Below are positions 47,347-56,751 of a DNA stretch of 64,000 nt, in pieces (position 1 is the first letter of the stretch; every line of letters begins with the position of its first letter). The notes beneath the pieces are model-generated. The model did not search any database and had not been told where the DNA came from. It saw nothing but the letters and a program-made list of their open reading frames with translations. Source of the DNA: Cyclobacterium qasimii M12-11B (GTDB taxonomy: Bacteria; Bacteroidota; Bacteroidia; Cytophagales; Cyclobacteriaceae); assembly GCF_000427295.1 (NCBI RefSeq), contig NZ_ATNM01000172.1, positions 1 to 64,000 of the forward strand, read 5' to 3'. A program made the translations under genes and the position numbers.

Positions 47347-47991
47347 TTCCTTTTTCGTTTATAACCACATTCTTGTAGGAGGTGACTTGGTAATTTTGCC
47401 CCTGGTCATGGTAATTTATTTGGGTGATCTCTGTCGGGATTTCACAACCCGAAACATTGATATAGTTTTTATAGAATTGTTTGCTCAACAAATCATTGTT
47501 AGGATTGTAAAAAGCAATGGCTTGTAATTTTTTATCCAAGTTAGACATTATTACTTTACCCATTAGTGATTTAACCCTATCCTCTTTTGGTTCCCATGTG
47601 GTCAGAATCTGATTTTCTTTTTTTCTACGTCAATGATGGTATAGCCACTATTTTTTAGACCAAAATCAGCGAGTTGTCCTGATAAGGTGTAGTGGAAGAA
47701 TGAGGAATTAGGGATAATAAATGAGGATGTTTCACTTAGCAGTTCGTTGGACTGAAACCTATAGAGGGTAGTATCCTGAAGTACCCATGTTTCTGGTTCT
47801 GGAAAGGATATATCATAGATTATTTTCTCCGCCGAAAGGTCGTAAAATACCTTTCCAATAATTAATTTGGACGTTCCATCAGAGATTTTTTCCTTGATAG
47901 AAAAATCCGCACTTATCCTAAAAAACTGTTGCCCAAAATTTATTCCGGGCAACAGTGTTAATATCAGTAGTATTAGTATAGGTTTTTTCAG
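47309..47991 (-). CDS. Secreted LolA-like protein, frameshifted, non-ATG start
   Basis: About 227 residues after correction. The likely N-terminus is a signal peptide KKPILILLILTLLPGINFGQ, but no ATG precedes it; a CTG at 47989-47991 is the best-placed start, an ATT a few codons earlier is an alternative, and longer in-frame readings run into the upstream gene. The frame breaks in the T7 run at 47618-47624; one extra base gives DVEKKENQILTTWEPKEDRV and joins the C-terminal part (SNLDKKLQAIAFYNPNNDLL). The layout (FFRISADFSIKEKISDGTSK, LIIGKVFYDLSAEKIIYDIS) resembles LolA/LolB-type lipid- or lipoprotein-carrier folds, a tentative call. It overlaps yidD by 38 bases. Confidence 0.65.
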
Positions 47992-48002
47992 AAGACTATT
48001 AA

Positions 48003-48449
48003 TTAAAATGGATAAGCAGAGAATGCAAATATATATGAAGCAGCAACTAAAAGAGCATAAACACCACCTAAAGCTACACAACCCCAAATTGCTTTTCTTG
48101 TTTGATCTTTGTCTTCAGCATCAAAATGTACGATTGCTATACCGATAGGACCCAATACACAACCCCAAAGAAAGGAAGGGATACCAGCTACAGGGTGATC
48201 TCCTGCATTTACGGCAAAGTTATTTAACATGTTGGCATCTAAATTAACATCAAATGCATTGGAATTAGCAACGACTTCTTTAAGGGTGATTCCCTCATTT
48301 GAAAGTACGTACTCTTCCAGTTGGTCAAGTTCTGAAAATTGAGCTTCAATAAGTGCTGAATTGAAGTCCAAAACATCAGGTTTGATCTCTTCTCCAAAGG
48401 AGATTCCAGTAATTAGAAATGGAACAATGAATGCGATAAGTTTTTTCAT
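48003..48449 (-). CDS. Small exported membrane protein, first gene of the yidD operon
   Basis: 148 residues. Signal peptide MKKLIAFIVPFLITGISFGE, a soluble region of about 70 residues, then two membrane segments around FLWGCVLGPIGIAIVHF and GCVALGGVYALLVAASYIFA. The GCVLGPIGI..V.F..EDKDQT pattern recurs in Bacteroidota proteins of unknown function. It is the promoter-proximal gene of the run LolA-like, yidD, TPR-B, TPR-A; its TAA is only some 12 bases from the probable start of the next gene. Confidence 0.75.
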   Translation of the reverse strand: MKKLIAFIVPFLITGISFGEEIKPDVLDFNSALIEAQFSELDQLEEYVLSNEGITLKEVVANSNAFDVNLDANMLNNFAVNAGDHPVAGIPSFLWGCVLGPIGIAIVHFDAEDKDQTRKAIWGCVALGGVYALLVAASYIFAFSAYPF

Positions 48450-49913
48450 AGTATAGATTTATTAAAGTTTGGTTTATAAAGATATTAAAAAATCTAAATA
48501 ATAAACCTCCTTTGAGAAATATTAAAGTAGTTCATTCTTAGGTTTTTAGATTTTTAATATTATATAAGTAAAAAATTAGAATATTTTGAGTTCGTCAATT
48601 ACATGTTATGTTCAAGTAATTTAAATTCCCTATATAAATAGTGAATGCTGTTTAGTGGAATATATAGCAGAATAAATCTAAAATTATTTTCGAAATTATT
48701 ATTAAATGAAAGTTAGTTATTCTGTTTGTGAAGCCATTTAATTGTTAATAATATTGATTTACGCTGTAACCAATGATGCGATGTTACAATGATGAACATT
48801 TTTGAGGAGGGTTAATCGATGACTTTTTTGTCAGATTAAGTGGGCAATATTTGGAAATTTAATTGTTGTTAATCAGGTTAGTATTCGACGCTATATTTTA
48901 AAAAATATGAATAAAGACCCGGATTGAGGACCTCAATGTTTCTCTTTTCACTTTACTTTATTGGCTGTCAGTTTTTACTGTAGGCACGAATTATCATTGG
49001 GAAAATCCAGGTTGGATAATCTGATTTTCATTATTAATTGTTATGAAAAGAACGGTTTCAAAAGGAGATTTTAAGTATTTTCTTTATTAAGATAAGTCTA
49101 ATCTTAAGCAATTTTAAAGGTGAATAATTTGTTAATTATCGGTCTATTTGCTTCTATTTTATGGTAGTTGGAATTTCCCTGATTAATTTGATGCCTGTAT
49201 AAAAAAACAATATTAGGGTTTACAAACGGCTTTCAATCAAGATTTTTTGGACCGGGATTAAAAGTTGTAGAGAAGTCAGAAAAGCTTATTATGCTTGAAC
49301 CTGGTTTCGTTTTGTATTTATTGAAATAAGATTATTTTTGGATTTCATTCTACGGGCTTGCATGGTATTGAAGGCTAGCTTGTATCGACCTGATTAATGA
49401 TTGTTGGGTTAAATATTTCATCTTTAAAACTTCTTTTGAATTTGTTAATGTTGCACAAAAATACTGTTCTAAGACTTACCGAATGGAGATTGATCAACGG
49501 TAAGTAGAGGTTCTGTCAATTGGGGTGATAATTAATTTCCTGGAACTTTAGATTTGAAAACATGAATGTGAAAGTCACTAAAATTGGCTAGGAAGATAGA
49601 CTTTGTTTAATGTGAATCTTCTATCGTTTGATATGCCTTTGTAGTAGATGAAACACTTGATGTGCCCGAAGGGATATTATATAATGATTAGGTCAATGAA
49701 AAAAAGAATTAAAATAAAGTCAATTTTATCTTCGATCAAGTTATAAAATCACGCTTTAATTTGTAATAATATGATACGTTATGTAGAATAAGTACTATTC
49801 ATCGGTATCATATTTATATATTAATTTTTTGTTATTTAATTAATTTTTTTTAGAAACTTCCCTCATTTTAGGATTAGATGCTTTATTATTGTGTATCCTA
49901 CCATTAGAATATT
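48450..49913. other. Long AT-rich gene-free region
   Basis: About 1.46 kb between the divergent yidD operon and the lipoprotein gene at 49914. Both strands are dense in stop codons, with no coding-type frame, no tRNA-like cloverleaf and no repeat of the 30-kb array type. A few short inverted repeats occur (for example TTGAG-GAC-CTCAA near 48925). It could hold long 5'UTRs, a decayed gene or an undetected small RNA. Confidence 0.5.
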
Positions 49914-50513
49914 ATGAAAAATCTAAAAAATTACCATTACCTACTATTTGCCCTATTGACATTGTTTGTAAGTAGTTGTAACCTTTCTGACATAATTGAT
50001 GACGATGACGACGACATGGATGACGATCCAGATACAGAAATTATGTCAGCAAAAATCAATGGAGATACTTTCATGGCTGTTGAGTCAGACAATACCCTGA
50101 TCCAATTGGATGATGTGGATGGAGATTTGGATTTAACAGGTGATGTATATGAATTAACAATTTCAGGCTTGGATTTTGGCAACACCCATTTAACAACCAT
50201 CACTTTGTCACTTCAAGGTGATAATTATTCATCATTGATGGTTGGGGACGAGTTTGTGGGCATAACAGAAGAAAGTGTTTCAAGCGGTAATCCAACGGGT
50301 GCCACAGGAGTTGTAGCAAAAGCTTCCCTGGGTGGAGGAACTACAGAATTCGGAGGATTGACCTTATTTATAGGAACAATCAATGTAAAAATAACTAAGC
50401 TTGACAAGGAAAATGAGCGTATATCTGGAGAGTTTTCTTTCCTCGCATATGATGAGGAGGATGGTTTTGAAATTAATGTAACAGAAGGTGTGTTTACAGA
50501 TGTTGAATTTTAA
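49914..50513 (+). CDS. DUF6252-like lipoprotein
   Basis: 199 residues. Lipobox LFVSSC at about residue 22, directly followed by an extreme acidic run (DIIDDDDDDMDDDPDTE), then a beta-rich domain beginning SAKINGDTFMA and ending EINVTEGVFTDVEF. The SAKINGxxF opening and the ERISGEFSFLAYDE block fit small Bacteroidota lipoproteins of the DUF6252 group. The aspartate run may bind calcium or act as the outer-membrane lipoprotein export signal, which in Bacteroidota is an acidic stretch right after the cysteine. Converges with queG, stops 10 bases apart. Confidence 0.8.
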   Translation: MKNLKNYHYLLFALLTLFVSSCNLSDIIDDDDDDMDDDPDTEIMSAKINGDTFMAVESDNTLIQLDDVDGDLDLTGDVYELTISGLDFGNTHLTTITLSLQGDNYSSLMVGDEFVGITEESVSSGNPTGATGVVAKASLGGGTTEFGGLTLFIGTINVKITKLDKENERISGEFSFLAYDEEDGFEINVTEGVFTDVEF

Positions 50514-50523
50514 GCAAGTTCAC

Positions 50524-51447
50524 TTACTTTTTTACAAAGGAAATGTTCCTTTGAAAGCCTTCCCATTTGGTTCTTTTTAAGGCTGATCGCTTAAATACTT
50601 TATTGAATGTTTCTTTTGTCATTTCTTCCCATGCTGATTTCTCTAAATCAGCATTGGGAAGAAATGCTTCTTCTTTGTGTGGTTTAGAAAATCGGTTCCA
50701 CGGACACACGTCCTGACATATGTCACAGCCAAAAACCCAATTTTTCATTTTTCCTTTGAAATCCTCCGGAATAGCATCCTTTAACTCTATGGTGAGGTAA
50801 GAAATACATTTAGACCCATCAATTACATTGTCTTGAAGGATAGCGTCTGTTGGACAGGCGTCTATGCATCGGGTGCAAGTGCCGCAATAATCCTTGGTTG
50901 TTGGACTGTCATAGACCAAAGGCAAATCAATGATCAGCTCTGCCAGGAAAAAGAAGCTTCCCGAAGTTTTGTTGAGCAATAGACTATTTTTTCCTTTCCA
51001 ACCCAGCCCTGATTTTTGTGCCCATTGCCTTTCCATTACGGGGGCGCTGTCTACAAAGACTCTACCATCGACTTCACCGATTTCTTCCTTTAAGCACTCT
51101 AAAAATTCTTTTAGTTTATCTTTAATGACAAAGTGATAATCTTCTCCATAAGCATATTTTGCGATTTTGAGTGCATCCTCATCTTTCAACTGCTCTTGTT
51201 GGGGGTAATAGTTGTACATTAAGCTGATGACAGATTTAGCGCCTTCTACCAATTTCCTTGGATCTAATCTTTTGTCAAAGTGGTTGGCCATATAAGCCAT
51301 CTTACCATGATAATTATTATTCAGCCAACGCTCTAATTTAGGTGCATCCTCTTCTAGAAAAGTAGCCTCAGCAATGCCACAATAGTCAAAGCCCAGTCTT
51401 GATGCTGTGCTTTTGACAATTTGTGTATGCTCGGCCAGGGTTTTCAA
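50524..51447 (-). CDS. queG: Epoxyqueuosine reductase
   Basis: 307 residues. Cobalamin- and Fe-S-dependent enzyme for the last step of queuosine synthesis in tRNA. Two [4Fe-4S] motifs are visible: [17 protein letters not shown] and [15 protein letters not shown]; the catalytic-domain motif [20 protein letters not shown] is intact. Full length. It lies 32 bases downstream of ruvB on the same strand, a frequent pairing in this phylum. Confidence 0.95.
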   Translation of the reverse strand: MKTLAEHTQIVKSTASRLGFDYCGIAEATFLEEDAPKLERWLNNNYHGKMAYMANHFDKRLDPRKLVEGAKSVISLMYNYYPQQEQLKDEDALKIAKYAYGEDYHFVIKDKLKEFLECLKEEIGEVDGRVFVDSAPVMERQWAQKSGLGWKGKNSLLLNKTSGSFFFLAELIIDLPLVYDSPTTKDYCGTCTRCIDACPTDAILQDNVIDGSKCISYLTIELKDAIPEDFKGKMKNWVFGCDICQDVCPWNRFSKPHKEEAFLPNADLEKSAWEEMTKETFNKVFKRSALKRTKWEGFQRNISFVKK

Positions 51448-51479
51448 AAATTGCTGAAATTAATTGATATTTAAGGATT

Positions 51480-52516
51480 TTAGCTGTCAAATAAATTACC
51501 TGATGCTCCGCCTAAGTTTGGCTTTATTTTAAGGTGTTTATAGGCCAATTCCGTAGCTGTACGCCCCCTGCTGGTTCTTTTGAGATATCCTTCCTTAATT
51601 AAAAATGGTTCGTAAACTTCTTCAATTGTTTCTGCTTCCTCACCGCAGGCCGTGGCTATGGTAGATATTCCTACTGGCCCGCCAGCAAATTTATTGATGA
51701 TGGTAAGTAATATTCTATTGTCCATTTCGTCCAGACCATTGCTGTCTACCTCCAAAGCATCCAGGGCTATCTGGGCAATGTCAAGGGTAATGCGACCGTT
51801 GCCTTTTATTTCGGCAAAATCCCTGGTTCTTCTGAGTAGGTTATTTGCAATTCTTGGCGTTCCGCGGCTTCTTCGGGCAATTTCAAAAGCGGCCTCATTG
51901 TCCAATGGGGTGCCCAATATGGCGGCAGACCTTTTGACGATTGTGCAGAGTAATTTGGCATCGTAATATTCAAGCCTTGCATTGATTCCGAAACGTGCCC
52001 GCAAGGGAGAGGTTAGTAGCCCTGACCTGGTAGTCGCGCCTACAAGTGTAAAAGGGTTTAAGTTTATTTGAACTGTTCGTGCATTGGGGCCCGAATCCAA
52101 CATGATGTCAATCCGGAAATCTTCCATTGCGGAATACAGGTATTCTTCCACTATTGGATTTAAACGATGGATTTCATCAATAAATAAAACATCTCCCTCC
52201 TCCAAATTAGTGAGTAGCCCTGCTAGATCAGAAGGTTTGTCTAAAACCGGGCCGGAAGTTATCTTTAAAGTGGACTCCAGCTCATTGGCTATGATATGAC
52301 TTAAGGTAGTTTTGCCCAATCCGGGAGGGCCATGAAGCAACACATGGTCCAATGATTCATTCCTTTTTTTGCGGCCATAACAAAAATCTTGATGTTTTCC
52401 ACGGTCTTTTTCTGACCTGTGAAATCATCAAAACTTAAGGGCCTCAGTGCTTTTTCTATTTCCTTATCTCCAGTGCTAAAGCTTTCCTGGTCACCTCGCA
52501 GATAATCTTCTCTCAT
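51480..52516 (-). CDS. ruvB: Holliday junction helicase RuvB, frameshifted
   Basis: 345 residues after correction. N-terminal [20 protein letters not shown], Walker [21 protein letters not shown], Walker [21 protein letters not shown], sensor 1 [11 protein letters not shown] with the LRARFG element, and C-terminal winged helix ([20 protein letters not shown]). The frame breaks in the T7 run at 52364-52370; one more base gives [14 protein letters not shown] and joins the halves. RuvB is conserved and the rest of the frame is clean, so a sequence error is more likely than loss of function. Starts from the ATG at 52516; forms a unit with queG. Confidence 0.94.
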
Positions 52517-52673
52517 ATGAACCTTCTATGTGTTACAAAGATAGAAAATTCATAGCAGCTTTGCAGGTTTTCACTGCTTTCCAACCAATCACTGAGCCAT
52601 GGAAATACCTAAAAACAATGGGCAATTGAAAAAATAGAATTAACTTTGGGGAAATTAAAACTGGCATTGTTTT

Positions 52674-53741
52674 ATGCAAAAATCAGCCAAGAAAAATATC
52701 ATCTACAGCATTTTGTTACTGTTAGTGGTGTTTATGGTTTACCTTTATCGGCAAAACAAAGAAACTGTTGCTTCACCTATCTCTGACAACCAAAAAACGG
52801 TTTTTAGTGGTAAAACCATGGGGACTACCTACAGGGTAGTTTACCTTGACCCAGGTGGGAGAAATTTTAAGAAAGACATTGATTCTATTCTGGTTAATTT
52901 CAACCAGGCGCTTTCGACCTATATTTCAGATTCAGAATTAAGTAGGTTAAACAAATACGATTCATTGGTTTTTGAATCCGAGTATTTTTATCCTGTGCTG
53001 AAAACCAGTAAAGAAGTTTTCACCCTTACTAACGGGGCTTTTGATCCCACCATTGGTCCTTTGGTCAATGCTTGGGGCTTTGGGCCTGATGGTCCTTCAT
53101 TGCAAGACAGCCTTGGGGTTAAACAATTGTTGGAGCGCGTAGGGTTTGAGAACATTGTTTTTGATGAAAAAGGAGTCAGAAAGTCCGAAACGGATGTTTA
53201 CCTGGATTTTAGTGCCATTGCCAAAGGATACGGGGTAGATGTCGTTGCTCAGTTTTTAAATGAGCAAGGCATTCAAAATTATCTTGTGGAGATTGGTGGT
53301 GAATTAAAAGGGAATGGTGTAAATGAGAAAGGTGAGCTTTGGAAAGTGGGAGTGTCGCAACCAGGTGAAGAAGGACTAGCCAATGAAATTTACAGTATAG
53401 TTGCTCTTGAAAATAAAGGCTTAGCTACTTCTGGTAATTACCGCAACTTTTATATTAAAGACAGTGTAAAATATTCGCATACCATCAGTCCATTTACTGG
53501 TTATCCTGTAGTACATCGTTTGTTGAGTGCTACGGTGGTAGCAGAAAACTGTATACTAGCTGATGCCTATGCTACCGCCTTTATGGTATTGGGAATGGAA
53601 CAGGCTAAGGAAATCCAAAAATCGGTGGAAGGTATAGAGATCTTTCTTATATTTAATGATGATCAAGGTCAAATTCAATCCTATGTCAGTGATGGTCTCG
53701 CTCCATTTTTGACTTCTGTTGCTGCCGAAGAACCCAAATAA
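52674..53741 (+). CDS. FAD:protein FMN transferase (ApbE family)
   Basis: 355 residues. N-terminal membrane anchor (IIYSILLLLVVFMVYLYR), then the ApbE domain: FSGKTMGTTYRVVYLD, STYISDSELSRLNKYDS, DFSAIAKGYGVDVVA, YLVEIGGELKGNGVNEKGEL and HTISPFTGYPVVH. It attaches FMN covalently to threonine of periplasmic target proteins such as NqrB/NqrC and RnfG. Divergent from ruvB with about 157 bases between; it precedes a ZIP transporter by 12 bases in a probable two-gene unit. Confidence 0.92.
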   Translation: MQKSAKKNIIYSILLLLVVFMVYLYRQNKETVASPISDNQKTVFSGKTMGTTYRVVYLDPGGRNFKKDIDSILVNFNQALSTYISDSELSRLNKYDSLVFESEYFYPVLKTSKEVFTLTNGAFDPTIGPLVNAWGFGPDGPSLQDSLGVKQLLERVGFENIVFDEKGVRKSETDVYLDFSAIAKGYGVDVVAQFLNEQGIQNYLVEIGGELKGNGVNEKGELWKVGVSQPGEEGLANEIYSIVALENKGLATSGNYRNFYIKDSVKYSHTISPFTGYPVVHRLLSATVVAENCILADAYATAFMVLGMEQAKEIQKSVEGIEIFLIFNDDQGQIQSYVSDGLAPFLTSVAAEEPK

Positions 53742-53753
53742 CCCTACCTATAT

Positions 53754-54488
53754 ATGTTGTCTATTCTTTTACTGTTTTTTGCTGCCTTGGGTGCAGGATT
53801 GCTTGCCATAATGGTACCAGGATGGAATGAGAAAAGTTTCAAACTGGCGCTAATATTTGCTGGGGCTTACCTCTTTGCAATTACGATACTGCATATTTTT
53901 CCTGAACTATTTGCCAATAAAGAATCGGCTTACTTTATGGGCTTGTATATTTTACTTGGATTCTTATTGCAGCAGGTATTGGATTTTATGTCTTCTGGAA
54001 TTGAGCACGGACATATTCATGACCACTCTGGGCATAGTGCAGGAAACACTGTTTGGACCTTAATGATTGGTTTGTTTTTACATGCTTTTTTAGAGGGGAC
54101 CTTGCTTTCAAAGCAGCCCATGCTCACTGGGCATCACCATGGAAGTGAAACCTTACTAATGGGGATGATCATGCATAAAATGCCTGAGGCCTTTGCATTG
54201 GCTGCGGTATTGTTGACTCGTTTAAATAAAACCAGTACCGTTCTATTGTTGGTTTTATTTGCACTCGCATCCCCACTGGGAATGCTTTCTACTGATTTTC
54301 TTTTTGACCGGTCCCTGATAGGAAGGGGAACGCTTGATATTTTATTTGGCTTGGTAGCAGGAGGGTTTTTGCATATATCCACAATCATCTTTTTTGAAAG
54401 TTCACCACAACATCACTTTCAATTGCATAAATTGCTGATTATTCTTTTGGCATCCGTTTTGGCCATATTGACGGAGTTTATCATTTAA
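53754..54488 (+). CDS. ZIP-family metal transporter
   Basis: 244 residues with about seven to eight membrane segments. A histidine-rich loop (EHGHIHDHSGHS) lies between helices 3 and 4, and the metal-pathway motif of helix IV/V is seen as MGMIMHKMPEAFALAAVLL, together with HAFLEGTLLS earlier. ZIP proteins bring zinc, iron or manganese into the cytoplasm. It follows apbE by 12 bases; a functional link is not obvious, and metal supply to metalloenzymes is the general role. Confidence 0.88.
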   Translation: MLSILLLFFAALGAGLLAIMVPGWNEKSFKLALIFAGAYLFAITILHIFPELFANKESAYFMGLYILLGFLLQQVLDFMSSGIEHGHIHDHSGHSAGNTVWTLMIGLFLHAFLEGTLLSKQPMLTGHHHGSETLLMGMIMHKMPEAFALAAVLLTRLNKTSTVLLLVLFALASPLGMLSTDFLFDRSLIGRGTLDILFGLVAGGFLHISTIIFFESSPQHHFQLHKLLIILLASVLAILTEFII

Positions 54489-54491
54489 ACT

Positions 54492-56075
54492 TTACCTAAT
54501 TCTGAAAACCCTTTTTCCAATATCTTCTTGGCCAAACATATCCTTTGAATGTACCTCCAGGTGATAGGTTCCTGGAAGAAGATTAGATGGCATCTTTGCT
54601 GCCCAGATGTGTGTAGACCTGCGAGCAGGATCCATCTTCCAGCCCAATGCCTCCTCAGTGTTTTTCCCATTAGAAAGTTTGAGGTCAAGAAATGGACTCA
54701 GACTGTGCATCCATTGATTTAAAGGGTCAACTTGTGGTGCGTATTCCATAGGTATCCATTCGGAAAATCCGCTTATTCTCATTTTAACAATAGACCGCTC
54801 TGACCCTGCAAAGACATTAACCAAAACTTGTGTGTTAAGTAAACTATCGGCCAATATATCGTCTTGAAGATGAATATTCATCTGGTAATTAGCAGGTCTT
54901 CTGGCTGCTTTAAAACGAATGGAGTAGTCGCTTTTGTCAAAATTTACAATACTGTAACCATTGGGTGCTCCATCATTCATGGTGGCGTGTGGGATCCCAG
55001 TTTCGTCTTTCAGGCCTACCCACCAACTGCCACTTACAGTGGCATTGATAAAGTGATGGTGTGGGCTATCTCCATTCCATCCATTCTCCTGATTCAAGAA
55101 AACATGGTTTAATGTGTGGGTATGGCCCGAAAATGAAAGGGTATAGGGCCTGTGCTCTATTAGCCTGAAGAGCGACTCTCTACCTATTGTTCGGGTGATA
55201 GGGGCATGTTGTAAAATGACCACTCTTTTATCAATAGGCAGTCCTTTTAAATAATTACTAACGAAACTTAACTGCTGCTCTGTGTAAGAAGAAACGTATT
55301 TTCCGTTGGGTTCATAATGAATATCTCTTATCACAATAAAAGAAACCTGTGCATATTCAAATGCATAAGTGCTGGGACCAAAAAAACGCTTAAAGGTATC
55401 ATCTCTCTGTTGGTCATTGGTTAGATCTCTATTATGGTCATGGTTTCCAAATACATAAAACCAAGGAATACCTATTTGGGCTGTACTTTCACTAATCTCC
55501 TTAAACAGGGCAGGGTCATCCGCCACAATATCTCCCAAGGTAATGCCAAAAGCTGCCTCAGATCCGATACATTCCTCGATGATGTCATGGCTAATATAAT
55601 TCACCTCTTTAATTCCTCTTGCCTGGGTATCTGCGAACAATAACATGCTGAATTTGTCAGGTTCATCTTGTTTATAAAGAGGGAAGTTAATGTAAGAAGG
55701 CAGTGGTCCGGAAGGAGGTATCCCGGGAATATTTAAGGTTGGAGAACCTTCCGGGTAATGCAAATAATAATATTGAGGTAGGTGATATTCACTTAAGCCC
55801 GTTTTATATCCTGAGGGCTTAATTACGAAAATGGCATTTTCTACTATTAATGGTAGCTCCCAATAACCATCGTCATTGGTGAAAACTACTTGCTCGCCAT
55901 TAGACACCTTGATTTTGGCTAATCCTTTTTCGGAATTGTCCATTATCCCATTTGCATTGTCATCAAGAAAAACGTAACCCTGAGCAGGTTCCTGAAAGCA
56001 AATTGCTTGGGTGCTGTTGAAATATAAACTCGAAATAAGTAATAACGTGATTGTAATAAAAGTTGATTTTCCCAC
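54492..56075 (-). CDS. Calcineurin-like phosphoesterase with N- and C-terminal accessory domains
   Basis: 527 residues. Signal peptide to about residue 24, an N-terminal SdrD/MetallophosN-like beta domain (GYVFLDDNANGIMDNSEKGL, then FTNDDGYWELPL), a catalytic domain with LLFADTQARG, GDIVADDPAL, FGNHDHNRD, ILQHAPITR and FSGHTHTLNH, and a C-terminal MetallophosC domain. The set of Asp, Asn and His ligands is complete. In Bacteroidota these exported enzymes are thought to act on phosphodiesters or phosphorylated glycans; substrate not known. Converges with the ZIP gene, stops 3 bases apart. Confidence 0.88.
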   Translation of the reverse strand: MGKSTFITITLLLISSLYFNSTQAICFQEPAQGYVFLDDNANGIMDNSEKGLAKIKVSNGEQVVFTNDDGYWELPLIVENAIFVIKPSGYKTGLSEYHLPQYYYLHYPEGSPTLNIPGIPPSGPLPSYINFPLYKQDEPDKFSMLLFADTQARGIKEVNYISHDIIEECIGSEAAFGITLGDIVADDPALFKEISESTAQIGIPWFYVFGNHDHNRDLTNDQQRDDTFKRFFGPSTYAFEYAQVSFIVIRDIHYEPNGKYVSSYTEQQLSFVSNYLKGLPIDKRVVILQHAPITRTIGRESLFRLIEHRPYTLSFSGHTHTLNHVFLNQENGWNGDSPHHHFINATVSGSWWVGLKDETGIPHATMNDGAPNGYSIVNFDKSDYSIRFKAARRPANYQMNIHLQDDILADSLLNTQVLVNVFAGSERSIVKMRISGFSEWIPMEYAPQVDPLNQWMHSLSPFLDLKLSNGKNTEEALGWKMDPARRSTHIWAAKMPSNLLPGTYHLEVHSKDMFGQEDIGKRVFRIR

Positions 56076-56280
56076 CTTAATTTCTAATTATTATTTGACA
56101 GTAATACCAAATATTTAGACTTAAGGCTATTTTTTTAATCAGATAAACTCAGGTTTCGTTTTTAGATAATCGGTTTGAATTTCACGAAAATTAAGATGGA
56201 GCTCAGGGTGGCTTTATTATTTGAGTTTTACTGAAAAAAAAATGCCAGGGTTTTATTTATCATAAAACCCTGGACAAACC
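56076..56280. other. Intergenic segment before the phosphoesterase
   Basis: AT-rich sequence between the phosphoesterase start and the terminator/small-ORF region upstream. Probably contains the phosphoesterase promoter; no clear motif was found. Confidence 0.35.
56234..56273 (-). terminator. Rho-independent terminator on the minus strand
   Basis: Perfect 12-bp stem CCAGGGTTTTAT (56245-56256) and ATAAAACCCTGG (56262-56273) with a five-base loop, read on the minus strand and followed there by CA and nine T. It is about 480 bases beyond the GT39 stop but only about 8 bases after the stop of a candidate small ORF, which suggests the small ORF has its own transcript end. Confidence 0.85.
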
Positions 56281-56454
56281 CTACATTAAAAAATAACCAA
56301 CTTCCGCTACGGTGTCCAACTTCACTTCTCTCCTCACACCGTTTTCATATTTTCTATATGTTAAATGTACTAAAGAATAATGTGCAATACCAATTAATAT
56401 AAAAGTATATAGCAATAAAAGTTTACAAAGATTTTTTAATTGTATAAAATACAA
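56281..56454 (-). CDS. Candidate small membrane peptide
   Basis: An open frame of 57 codons from a TTG at 56452-56454; the frame is open to a stop at 56476-56478 and no ATG is available. It encodes a hydrophobic segment (LCKLLLLYTFILIGIAHYSL) followed by a charged tail (RKYENGVRREVKLDTVAEVG). The tail has a codon composition much less AT-biased than its surroundings and ends just before a strong terminator. Not a known family. It could be a true small protein, an insertion-related remnant, or chance. Confidence 0.3.
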   Translation of the reverse strand: MYFIQLKNLCKLLLLYTFILIGIAHYSLVHLTYRKYENGVRREVKLDTVAEVGYFLM

Positions 56455-56751
56455 TAATATAAGTGTTAAAATCGGCTAAATACAGTTATTTGTATTTTGC
56501 GCTTATAAAAACCCAGTTTATTTGTGGTTAATGGTTGAAAAAAATCAATTTAAGTAGTTGAAATTAAGCTAATTGCAAATTATTCGGGCTAATTACATTA
56601 ATTTTTTTAAAAAATGCTGATAAATTAATCCTTGTTTACTAAAATCAATTGAAATCGAATAGGTTATAAAATCTTCTCTTAAGCGTTAAATATTTTATGA
56701 AAAAAACCTTATATACTATATCCATAGTCCATCATTAATGGCCAATTTGAT

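Noticed and set aside
48450-49913. tRNA or riboswitch in the gene-free region
   Set aside because: No cloverleaf, CCA end or known riboswitch core could be recognised.
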